DNA of 64,000 nt from the NCBI RefSeq assembly GCF_024713945.1, contig NC_134678.1, positions 2,666,001 through 2,730,000 of the forward strand, read 5' to 3'. How positions within the stretch are numbered: the first letter of the stretch is position 1; every line of letters begins with the position of its first letter. The notes under the pieces were generated by a model. The model worked only from the letters and a program-made list of their open reading frames with translations, did no database searches and was not told the origin of the DNA. The position numbers and the translations under genes were made by a program. Below, piece after piece: positions 38,520 through 49,559 of the stretch. This DNA comes from Dermatophagoides farinae (taxonomy: Eukaryota > Arthropoda > Arachnida > Sarcoptiformes > Pyroglyphidae).

Positions 38520-41500
38520 TTATTTTTTTCATTCATACACACTCAATGTTTATAGATATTTTTTTTTTTTTTGATAATGATTTTGTAGTGATTCAAAGCA
38601 AGCAAACAAACAAAATGAACATTGAACGAAAACTACAGAATAATGATGATTATCATTATGAACAACAAGATTTTTTTTCCTATCATTGATTTTATATTCA
38701 CAATGGTGGATATATTCTAGAAAAATCCAATTGTGAAATGGCGACAATTTTCAGTACTGTTTTCGATATGGAAAATCGATCGATGTTTTTTTTTCTGCTC
38801 TCTCAGCTGGATAATGATTGAGTATATATCCATGATGACTATCAGAGAAAAAGTTGTCTTCGATTTTTTGTTTCGCATTCAAAATTCTATCAATATTATT
38901 ATTATTGTTCACTGTTGGATACTTGAATGAATCAAAATGAAATATACAAAAACAAAATCCATAATAATAATAATAATAATAATGATGATGGTGATGAAGG
39001 AAATGATGATGATAATAAGAAACAACAATCGATTGAGATCAGAATTAAAAATGAAACAGAGCAACAAAGAAAATGGAATTAAAAAATGAATCAAAAACAT
39101 TCATTCATTGATCCGTTAAATCCAATTATAGACGAAAAAAAATCATCATTATCATACACATCTTGATATATATGATGACACACACACACACACGCATGAC
39201 GCGTAATCAACGATTTTTATCATAAGAATTTCAAATCAATCATTATAGTAGTAGGCATCCAGGTTCAAATTAATTTAATTTTCAAATTCACATTTTTTCA
39301 TTTCGTTTTTGATGATTGATAATTGATCCATGAGTTTATGATTTATGAAATGAACTTCCGACAATGAAAAACAAAACGGACAATGAATTGTTGTTCATTG
39401 TTGTCTTCTAGCTGAATTAAAATGCCTAAAATGATGATGAAGACCATAGAAACAATAACGGAAAACAATTTTAACGTAATAAAATTAAGAAATTTATTAT
39501 GATGTTGACAAACATCATAATAGTACTCAAATACAAAATGCAAAGAAAAAAAAACAATGAGATGATGATGAGATGATTAAAGGAAGGGAAAATACAAGTA
39601 GAAATGAATAGACAAAAAAAAGAATGAATAAATGAATGAATTGAAAAGACCATAATCCATCTATCCAATTAGTCTTTTTTTTTCTCCATACACAATCTAA
39701 TTATTAACAATTTAGATTGAGACACGCCAATATTGAATTGGAATAGGCCAAAAGAAGCATTAGTGTGTAAAGAAGAAGAGAAAAAAAAACCTAAGGCAAA
39801 GTGTTCGTGTGTGCGTGCGTGCGTGCCCACAATTTCTTTTGTTTTTCTTTATTTTGTTTTGTAATATTACTATGTGAGTCAGAATGAATCTCGGAATTCG
39901 AATAATAATAAATTCAGATCCACATATACATTTAGTATGAAGCAACTATATGGGTGGGTGTGAACTCACATAGACACAAATCACATCCACGATTAATATA
40001 CACCCACGTACATATATACACACACACACACACTGAACAATAAAATCTATTGTATAACCCGTTGAATGATCATCAACAACAACAGAAAAAAAAACTTGGT
40101 CATCATAAATACAATAAGGAAATGTTCATAATATCAAACATTTGTTTACATCATAGTAAATAATGAATACAAATTGATAATTGAATTCATTTTGTGAATA
40201 TGAACTTGATTTTAAGGAATACACAAACACACACAATGGAATGAAAAACGAGCAAAACCACAAATACATTTTTTTTGGCTTGAATCTTTCTTTTCTGTCG
40301 TTTTTCTATCCGTGCCAAAATATTTGAATTGAGAATAAATGGAAATGGAAATAGTTTACTACAAAATTCACTTTTTCTCTATCACATACGCGACAAGGAT
40401 ATTAAGATTTTTTTCGAACTGGAATCAAAAAAAAAAAATTTCACACAACCAAACATCATTGATAATATACCAGGCAGCTCAATATTACCATTATTATCAT
40501 CATCATAATCACATACCAAAAAAAAACCAACATATTAAACACGGACACAAACAAAAAAGAATGAAAATACCATAGATATAAGCAACAACGAAAAAAAAAT
40601 TGTTACAACATAACCACATTCAATAACGTTCATAATGGACGGTTAACATCTAATATGAAAAGACCAAAAAAAAAGAAGGAGAAAAAAATGGTGGATGAAA
40701 AATAAAAATAAATGAGATACAAGTCTATAGAGTAATATCAAGAATTTTAGAAAAATATATAAAAAACAGTCAACCAGAAGTCTCATATTTTATACAGAAT
40801 ACTAGAAACGTGACTGTTTGGCAGAATATTCGTTCATTGAAATCAACGATCAGAAAATACATGCTTACTGTATCATCCGATATCTTTAACATACATGCAC
40901 ACAGAATGGAAAGAAATTAATCTATACGTTCCATTTTTATGATCTCATATTGTAAAACATGGTTGATGGGTATAGGTATAGATTTCATGAAAAATTATAC
41001 CGTCATTGCCTTAATCATTATCATCATTAACATTCCATGGATTTTACCATCACACAAACACACACACACACACACACACACATTGCACATGGAGGGCACA
41101 CCTGGATCAGAATAGCATATTTGAAATCAAAACACATACAACCGGAATATTAGACACATAAATTGGTAGAACAAGAATGAAAAAATGATTATTTCAGGTA
41201 TTCCAAAAATTTTTTTTTTCTTTGGATTCTATTCGTTTTCCAATTATTATAATTAGCTAAAATGGAATTGACAATTTGCTTTGAAATGAAACAGGTTGTG
41301 AGAAACAAACACAGAAAAAAGAAGGGAAAAATCATTATTATTTTTTTATTATTATCATTATATTATACAACTGTTTTCCATAGCTAAGGCTATCATTTTA
41401 TTTTTTTTTAGTTGTAAATCATTCGGTTTTTTTTCTTGATATAGTAATAATGAAATAGGAAATGAAATTCTACGTGATCACTATCTAGCAATACCATTAA

Positions 41501-43049
41501 TAATGAACATGAAAACATGTATTCAGATATTGATAAATAAAAAAAAAAGTTAATGGACAATATTCAGGGAATAACCAGAAAAATAAATTCAACTACGAAG
41601 TTTTTTCATACATACAAGAAATTTATTCGCCATGAATTCTGCAAAAGCAGAACAGAATAACAATAATTTGAAGTTTGTGTATTGATGAACTAATTATCAT
41701 TATTATCAAGGATGGCAAATAGAATAATGATGAAAAATAATTTCAAGTGTTAAACGGGAGCCAAATAGTGAGAGAATAACAATGAAAAAAATATTCTGTA
41801 CAAATACAATGATGGAAAAAAAGGATAAAATGAATAAGTTACAAAAGGCGAAATTTTTTTTCATCCAATAAACTTTTTCTAAATTGAATAAATTATCATC
41901 ATTGTATTGGCGAAAAGATTCAGAACAATAGTGGTGTTTCAAATTGAATTGCATTATTTTTAGCTTTTATGTACATAGATGGAAACAAACTTTCAGAATG
42001 ATGGTCATCACTTGGTATTGGTCACTACTAAACGAGTTGATGATTTTCACCAACTCTCTTGAGGCTATATGTTTATAATGATGTTTCATGACCTAAATGC
42101 TATTGGTAAATAATAAAAACAGATGAAATCTAATTTATTAAAATGAATGATGAATTCTCATTAGATATGATAAAAAAAAAATTTCATGATTCTTTTAATG
42201 ATAGTACATCACAGAATACAATCAATGATTGCACATTATCATGGTTCTGGATTTCACAAATGCACATATCCACCCACCATAAAAATACATAAATAAATAT
42301 ATTCACCCACACACTTAAAAACACGTATGAAATAATATCATCAATTCAGAAGTAACGCCCAATCGAAAACAAAAAAAAATTATGTACCAAAGAATCATGC
42401 AAACAAATATACACGAAGAAGAAACTTTGTATCTTTTTGTTCGATAAGTTTGTGGGAGTATAATATGAATGTAGGAGATTCGAGTGAAAAACTTGATAAA
42501 AAAAATAATTTGATTCATCAATTGCGTCAATATTAATCAAAGAAAATTGAAATAATAATAACCAGAATCAGAATCTGATTTGAGATGTAGTACAGATGAA
42601 AAAAAAATCTGACTTTCAATAGACAATCTGAGTCCAATATTATTACATTTATTATTTCTTTTGTTATGTGTGTGAAGGTTATTCATATATACATGATGAA
42701 TACAATCTATATCTAAATGGTTTAGTTATAATACAATCACACATATTTAAAATGACGATGATGATTTATAATGGCTTTGATTATCGTCAAAACAACGCCG
42801 GAAATCAAAAGAAATAAACTATTTTATGATAACATAAATCATAAAGATCATCATTTTGATTGTGAACAAAAAATAAATTGCATAAAAATCATGTCGAATC
42901 GCAGTATAGTAGTAGTAGTAGGCCGACATCAAAGTGCGATAAAAAAAAAAAAAAATTGGTTTGAATAATAATAATAATGAAGAAAAACTGACAAAACAAT
43001 CAGCTTAGATAAAAACGAAAGCAAAATATATAGATAATAAACCACTTAC

Positions 43050-43231
43050 TTGTGGTGTAAATGATGATAATGATAATGATTGTGATAATGATGATAGTGG
43101 TGGTGGTGTTGGTGGTGGTGATGGTTGTGATGGTGATAATGTAGATGCCGTTATGTTTGTTGATGATGATGATGACAAAGATAATGATGATATAATAATG
43201 ATCAGTATGACATTCAAATTGTGCTTACTGA
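43050..43231 (-). other. Candidate Ser/Pro/Thr-rich exon with consensus donor
   Basis: Minus-strand open interval with an AG (TTCTCAG) just above 43231 and a perfect GTAAGT donor immediately below 43050. It would encode an aliphatic stretch (NVILIIII) followed by Ser-rich, then Pro/Thr-rich residues ending FTPQ. There is no ATG in this frame, so it would have to be an internal exon. The DNA is largely CAT/CAC trinucleotide-like, so the frame may be an artefact. Confidence 0.2.
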
Positions 43232-44693
43232 GAATTTTTTTTCCACTGCCTTATTTTTCTTTTTTAAATTCGAAATTTTTTTTTATCAAATATAAATATA
43301 TGAATGTGATTCTTAAAGTACTTGAAAGAATGATTATTATTATTATAATGATGGCAAATAATAAATGGATAAAAAATTATCTGTGAGAAAAAAAAATGAT
43401 TCTGGCGAGATCGATTGGGAGTTGTTGTTGAAAATTTAAAAAAATCAGCAAATTTCCATTAGACAAGTATAGTGATGGTGGGATTCGTTGAATAATGAAT
43501 ATGAATGAAATGAAATGTAATCGACATATGATCAAGAGGAAAAAAAAATCTGTAAAAAAAATGAAATTAGAACACAAATTAATAATTAAATATCAAAAAA
43601 AAAAAAAAAAATGAGAAATTGATTGAATAAGATTCTGAATGTTCATCATCTTATTTCAAAAAATTTTTCTATACTTTATAATTTCATTAACATCACCAGA
43701 CTCATCATCATGAACCAATTTTTTTTTTCATTCAATGAAGAATGATTTGAAATCATTGGCAATCATTTTTTTTTCTTAGTTTGAAATAGATTGATGACTT
43801 TGCTTTGAATTTTAGACAGATAATAACAACAACAATAAAGAATGGAAATAATGATAAGATAAAAAAAATAAAAATACCGAAAAAAATGTTGTCAACCCAG
43901 TATAATGAAAAAATGAATGATTACCGTATATGTGTTATAGCTCTAACATTCATTGATCCAAACGGCTGAATGAATGAATGAATGATATGTTGAGAAATAG
44001 ATTCACCATTTAAGTTCATCATTGTCATTATCATTCAATATGTGAAAAAAATGGCAACAAAAAAAAAAAAATTTTTTCTTTTTTTCTTTCAACCAAATTC
44101 ATGAATTGAATTTGATGTCAAACGTTACAGTAACGAAATTTTTTTTTTGGCAATAATAAGAATTTGTAGTGTCACTGTAGAACACTGGTGATGAAACACA
44201 ATGGAAACTTTTATTTTGGTTCAGACACTATCGTACATGTGAGACAATTTTTGTTGTTTCCTCTATAATCATATATATATAGTATATAGTAATAATAATA
44301 TTAATTGATTGAATATCCATTTTGCAAAATGAATGGAGCAAAAAATTGAGCTGATAGAAGAAGAAGAAAAAAAATGAAACTTGAAAATGATTGATCATCT
44401 CTATCATCGTTATATACGACGACGACGACAAAAAAAAAATTCGAAAAAAAATAAAAAAAATATATATATAAATGTAATGAGGTGAAGCCAACTTGTATAT
44501 ATACGGGTTACTAAGCCCAGTAATAGTTAAAAAAGTTAGCGATAGATCAATAAATTGAAGCAGAATTTTCATTCTGTCATCTGTTTTTTTTACCCGGAAC
44601 AAAAAAAAACTTGAAGGTATATTCAAGAGGAAATGAAATTTTCAATATTTTTTTAAGGTTTAAAATTAAATCATTTTTGAAAATGATTTGAGC

Positions 44694-44722
<29 letters not shown>
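44694..44722. repeat. (GT)n microsatellite
   Basis: About 14 GT units. Confidence 0.95.
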
Positions 44723-44725
<3 letters not shown>

Positions 44726-45666
44726 TGGGTACTTGGAAAAATAATCATTCACATAGACATAAAGCCAAACATTAACGATAATGATGATAATAATCTCATC
44801 ATTGAGCACAGATCTTTTATAATTTCATTTTTTTTTAATCCAGATGAATTTTTTTCTGAAACAATTTATTTTCATTTTTTTTCCTTTTTCTTCTTTTTTC
44901 AACATTCTGTTGTTTATATTTCGGTAGTTGTTGCTTACGATGATGATGATGATGATGATGATAATAATGGCAAGCCAATAATGACTTTGATCATCATCAT
45001 AATCATTAAAAGATGAAAATTTTCAAGATGATAAACTGAGTCACTGGTATATAAATGTAACTTTACCAGTTTTCTGTATATAATGCGTATATGTGTTCAA
45101 ATGGATTCACATTCAACTAGATTATATTTTTTTCTTTTATTTTTTTTCATTTTATTATTTCTTTTTTTTCTGACATGAAGAATTTCGTTTTTCATGTTCA
45201 GCACACACACACACAAATAACAACAGCAAGAATTCAACAGCAATGATCATGATGATGATGATGGTGATGGTGATGATTTAAAAAGAGCAAAGGCGAAATA
45301 CTAATGCAAGGCTAAGATATATGAAAAAAAATTGATAATAGGATCAACTGGGATATTGAGCGCATAAAACACTGTTTATTGGATCCAAACACAGACACAA
45401 ACACTCCAAGATATCATACAGAATTGTTTTCAAGTGAAACTTGAAACTATATATATTGGCCATAGAGACAAAGAATTTTTCCACATTCACTCGATGGTCA
45501 CCACTATCAGCAAAACAAAAAAGTGAGAAAAAACAGAAAAAGAATCCATATAAAGACCAGAAAAAAAGCTTAAACATTTGATGAAGTAAATTACTTAACA
45601 AGTCACATTTTTATGATTCGTTTGTATGTGTTTAATAAGAAAAAAAATATGTTTGATGATTATGTA

Positions 45667-45713
<47 letters not shown>

Positions 45714-45719
45714 GGTGGT
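45667..45719. repeat. (ATG)n/(GTG)n compound microsatellite
   Basis: Roughly eleven ATG units pass directly into about seven GGT units, a compound array that probably arose by a point change and expansion. Confidence 0.95.
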
Positions 45720-46312
45720 AGGCAAATAAAGCATTAAAAGTTCAAAGTCATAAATAGAGGTAATGATTCTGAAGTCAGAATACAGAGAAAGTTGAATTTT
45801 TTTTTTGACAACTACTACTATGATAGCATAATAAGTTGTTAGATTCAAATATTTCTAGTTAGTTTTGTTCACTAATTTTAACGGTAACAACAATTTAAGG
45901 TGTGTGTGTGTATGATAAAATCCTAAAAATCAGAAACAAATGAAACTAGCTAACACACATTGTTGGTGTTTGATGACAATGATACTAATAATGAAACAGC
46001 GACAAAAAAAAATTTTGAAACCAGAAATAAAACCAACAACGAAAAATAAAAAATAAACATCATCAATCTTTATTCGAAGGTTTTTGTAGCTTAATGTTGA
46101 ATGAATGAGTGTTTACGATTTTGTGTGTATAGTCGTGAATTATCATCACTATATATAAAAAAAAATAAACCATGAAAATGGAACCAAACAAAGTGGAGAA
46201 GAAGAAAATAAAATTTTTGTCAAAACTTGTCTACAATGTCGGTTTTCATTTGGGACTAACTATACGACAACAACAACAACGACAGCATGAACAGAATTGG
46301 TATTAATCAAAT

Positions 46313-46341
46313 TCGTTGTTGTTGTTGTTGTTGTTGTTGTT
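46313..46341. repeat. (GTT)n microsatellite
   Basis: About nine to ten GTT units. Confidence 0.95.
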
Positions 46342-48215
46342 GGCAGTAGAAAAAAAACAACAAAACAGAAGGAAAAAACTAACAAGAATAGAAAAAGATT
46401 AGGCTCAAGAACTGTAATTTTTTTTTCTATTGATTAAGAAGAAGAATGATGATGATGATGATGAAGATAAGGTATATAAATAATGAAAACAAGAAAGAGA
46501 AAAAAGAAAAAACACATACAGAATCATACAAACATATATTTTTAGCTTTGTATGTCGATCATATATAGAATCCAATTATAGAAACAACAATAACAATGGT
46601 GATAATCATAAAATAGAACAACAAAAGATATCAATAACTAGAAAATTTATTAATAAAAAATCTGATGATCATATATGTGATTATTGATTATTGTTATTTC
46701 GCTAAAAGTGAAAAACAAAACAAAACAAAGTAAAACATGCTATGAGCAATCAAAATGAAAGCAATAAATAATAATTACAAGAAGAAAAGACCAATATTAA
46801 AAAAAATACCTGAAAAAGTAAAGAAAAAAATTTTATACACATAAGAAATACATTGAATGAATAGAATTTGGTTAGAGGTGTTTTTTTGTTTTCATTCGAT
46901 CAAAATGACTTTACTTTGGTTTTTATTATGAGAAAAACTAATATAAATTCTAATTCACGATTTCAAGTTTAATGCTATGATGTAATGGCATAAAAATGTT
47001 CTTGTTCAAAATATTTGGGTCAGTTTCTTGTTTTTGTTTGTGTTTTTTGTTCAAATTCTCATCACAAGATTTTATTATTATGTGTAATATTATTCCCATT
47101 TATATAATACCAGTATGGGTGGCAATATGAGGTAGAAAAAAAACCATCCAATTGAGCCAACCACCACCATCATCATCATGACCAATGAAATATAACATTC
47201 CAAAATCACACACACAAATATATAACCGTCTTAAATCCAAATAAACACTAATTGAAAATGTTTTTGTTGTTGTTGTTGTTGTTGCTGTTTTAATGATTGC
47301 AATGTTTGCACGTTTTTTTTTCTTCACAAGCCTGCATTACTTTATTATTAGATTATCTTACATACATACAGTAGATATATCAATAATAAGTAAGGAGAAG
47401 AAATGATGATGGATTATTTTTGGTATTTTCAATACATTTATACTTCCGATGAGATGAAAAAATATTAATAAATTCTATTCATTCTGTCGATAGATTCAGA
47501 TGATAGATTTATATCTTTGGTGCTTTGTATATCATTTTGTTTCATCAATTATTACTGTCGATTCAATACAAAATATACTCACGATAGATGATATAATCTC
47601 TCAATAATGCAATAATGCAATGCAAATGAATAGAAATAGATAATGAAACAAACAAATGGGTTTGTATATACATTTTCAATTAGTTTCTTTTTATTAGTTT
47701 GAGCTATTCAATAAGAATATTGATCTTGAGATATTCGTTGCACACATAATGATGATAGAACAAATATGCAAAAATGTTTATCAAAAAGATGAATGAGAAT
47801 AGAAAAATGATCAAGTTACAATTTTTTTTTCTTTTGGTTATCGATTGAATGAAATGGAAATGGACAAGGAAAAGACAAATATATTTTTTTTTTTGCATAA
47901 AAACATCCGTTTCATTATCTTTTTGTCATCTTCATATACAAAAATCAATATATTGTAGCATTCAACTGGCTGCGCATGCTCCTGCCTATTGTAACCCTCT
48001 TCCTATTTCGACCAAGAATGTCGGTGAGAGAAACAAGCATGTTTCCAACCGAAAATTCCGAGTCCGCATTCACAATCACACACTCGAAACTTTTCCAACA
48101 GTACATGGTTTATATTTGGTTAAAAAGAAAACAGAATCGTCTCAATTATAAGAAGGCATCAAACGGAACTACGATTAGATTCACTTCAAGGATTGATGGA
48201 TTATTTGGTAAGTGA

Positions 48216-48500
48216 TCTGTTGTAACGTTGTTAAAAGAAGAAAAATTTATGTCAATTTTAAAATTTGATAATAAAACGGCTATCTCTATTGTTACTACCG
48301 GTAATATGAAGCGTACAAGATCGATAAATATTAAAGCAAAAAAATTATTGGAAATCATTCGTGAAAGCGACTTTGACATTGAATAATTTGATACAAATAA
48401 TCAATATGCAGATATATTTACAAAGCCGCTTTGTGAAAGAAAAATTAACTTGTTTTGTAAATTGATGTTCAACGTAACTCCAAAATATAACGAGTTATGA
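48216..48500 (+). pseudogene. Ty1/copia RNase H C-terminal fragment
   Basis: Plus-strand frame from just after a TGA (48213-48215) to the TGA at 48498. It contains the copia end-of-pol signature: FDNKTAISIV, an R-T-R-S-I-N-I block, IIRESDFDIE, and ADIFTKPL (48408-48431) followed by ERKINLFCKL. In intact copia polyproteins this is DNQ.AI, KR.KHIDI..HF.RE and QLADIFTKPL. An in-frame TAA at 48384 interrupts it, and the upstream RNase H core (the D.DWAG region) and reverse transcriptase are not recognisable. A dead fragment. Confidence 0.85.
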
Positions 48501-48520
48501 GTAAAGCAACAAGATTTAAG
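48489..48520. repeat. Left copy of a 32-bp diverged direct repeat
   Basis: Matches 49032-49063 at 29 of 32 positions. Similarity fades out leftwards to an AACTC at 48476 and 49019. The left copy overlaps the last codons of the copia fragment. Confidence 0.7.
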
Positions 48521-48675
48521 ATACGAATAAATAATAAATATATGTTGAATTTATTATTTATTTTAGTTCGATTATAGAACGTTGACGTGTACTTTTAATT
48601 GCTTAGACATCAGCACCACCGTTTCACAACAATTATATATTATTATTAAAGTTTTTTTTAGTGTGAAAATTATTT

Positions 48676-48886
48676 GCATTTGTTGGAATTGTTGAAACTA
48701 ATATTGAATTATTATTTAATTAGTTAATGTTACTATTGTGTGTAATGAATTAGCTCTATCAATAGTGGCAGTATTGTATATAAATTAAGCATGTAAACCA
48801 TCATTAGAAGCCATACTATTGAATATTATATACCTATTGAATCAATACTTCCAATACTCTTGCTAATTTCTATTTCTAACAGTATT
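48676..48886 (+). mobile_element. Solo LTR of the same copia-like family
   Basis: The LTR (48681-48881, 201 bp) begins TGTTGGAATTGTT and ends TTTCTAACA. It shares with the LTRs at 10345-10542 and 11530-11728 (opposite strand) its first 13 bases, AATATTGAATTA, TATTGTATATA, CTATTGAATC, ATACTTCCAA and CTCTTGCTAA, in the same order and at similar length. Flanks GCATT (48676-48680) and GTATT (48882-48886) form a 5-bp duplication with one change. There is no second LTR or adjoining interior, as expected after recombination between the LTRs. It is nested within older retroelement debris and is clearly more diverged than the 10-kb copy. Confidence 0.8.
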
Positions 48887-48907
48887 TCAATTCTTTCATA
48901 CTACAAA

Positions 48908-48926
48908 TTGGTAACAGAGCGTGGTT
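48908..48926 (+). other. Primer-binding-site-like sequence of a second LTR element
   Basis: TGGTAACAGAGCGTGG follows CTACAAAT. It resembles the widespread TGGTATCAGAGC and TGGTAGCAGAGG primer sites complementary to the 3' end of initiator tRNA-Met, a different priming mode from the half-tRNA site at 11517. If real, it marks the 5' end of an older element into whose LTR the solo LTR later inserted. Confidence 0.35.
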
Positions 48927-49031
48927 GTTGGAAGGGCTGGCTATCAACAATTTTTTGCATTACAAGTCCCATTATTTTGCCCACCAATGAACGAAGAATA
49001 TTGGTAAATTTTTCAGCAAACTCTAACATTA

Positions 49032-49063
49032 AACGAGTTATGTTTAAAGCAACAAGATTAAAG
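49032..49063. repeat. Right copy of the 32-bp diverged direct repeat
   Basis: Partner of 48489-48520 with three mismatches. The two copies are 543 bp apart and separated by the solo LTR. Confidence 0.7.
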
Positions 49064-49283
49064 AATCCCGTAGGATTATCCATTTTATCAACTTGAACGA
49101 CACCAGTTACACTACGGGCCTGTTGAATATTAGCCAAATCCATCAAATTTTCGGACACCAAAAGTCATTCTTCATAAAAGTTATGTTCATTTAGATTGAT
49201 CGGCATTTGTTAAAATAATACGAATAATAATTACACTGTATCATTTATCACGTCTTACACCTACGAAACTGATCAAAAAAAAT

Positions 49284-49380
49284 GACATCCAAAAGACAGC
49301 GTTTGTTACAATGAATGGGAAATTTGAGTAGTTGGTAATGCCGTTTGGGCTCAAAAAACGCGCCACTAATATTCCAACGC
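49284..49380 (+). pseudogene. Ty3/gypsy reverse-transcriptase fragment
   Basis: Reads DIQKTAFVTMNGKFE, then a stop (TAG), then LVMPFGLKKRAT. In gypsy reverse transcriptases this is the KTAF.T..G.YEF.VMPFGL.NAPATFQ block between the first catalytic Asp and the YxDD motif. The stop replaces the expected Phe, and similarity is lost soon after. The catalytic YxDD is not visible. A short dead scrap, of a different superfamily from the neighbouring copia remains. Confidence 0.85.
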
Positions 49381-49559
49381 ATAACCGAACAAAAAAGACG
49401 AAGACAACAACAAGATCAAAAATTGTCATCAGAACATGGATAATGATGGTAATTGAAATAAACCAGGAAGAGAAAAGCTGGTCCATCCAAGAATCAATAC
49501 AATGGAATTTATAAATTAACAATGACATTTACACGTTAAGCTAGAGATAACATTGAAAA

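Larger units (their letters stand above)
38520..48190. other. Gene-poor repeat-rich stretch
   Basis: CA and GT arrays (41057-41081, 44694-44722), ATG/GGT trinucleotide array (45667-45719), GTT array (46313-46341) and many ATT/AAT units. One low-complexity open stretch with a consensus donor is listed at 43050-43231. No complete gene. Confidence 0.5.
48901..49161 (-). other. Unassigned coding-like open frame
   Basis: A minus-strand open frame of about 86 codons, low in homopolymers, with a balanced composition (…NLMDLANIQQARS…, NLVALNITRLMLEF, VGKIMGLVMQKIV). The left member of the 32-bp repeat, read on the same strand, gives NLVALLITRYILEL. It is surrounded by retroelement fragments, so a gag, transposase or antisense pol relic is likely. 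No family recognised. Confidence 0.3.

Noticed and set aside
45344-45510. Minus-strand open interval after a good acceptor (TTTTGCTGATAG)
   Set aside because: No matching donor and no recognisable composition. Too weak to list as an exon.
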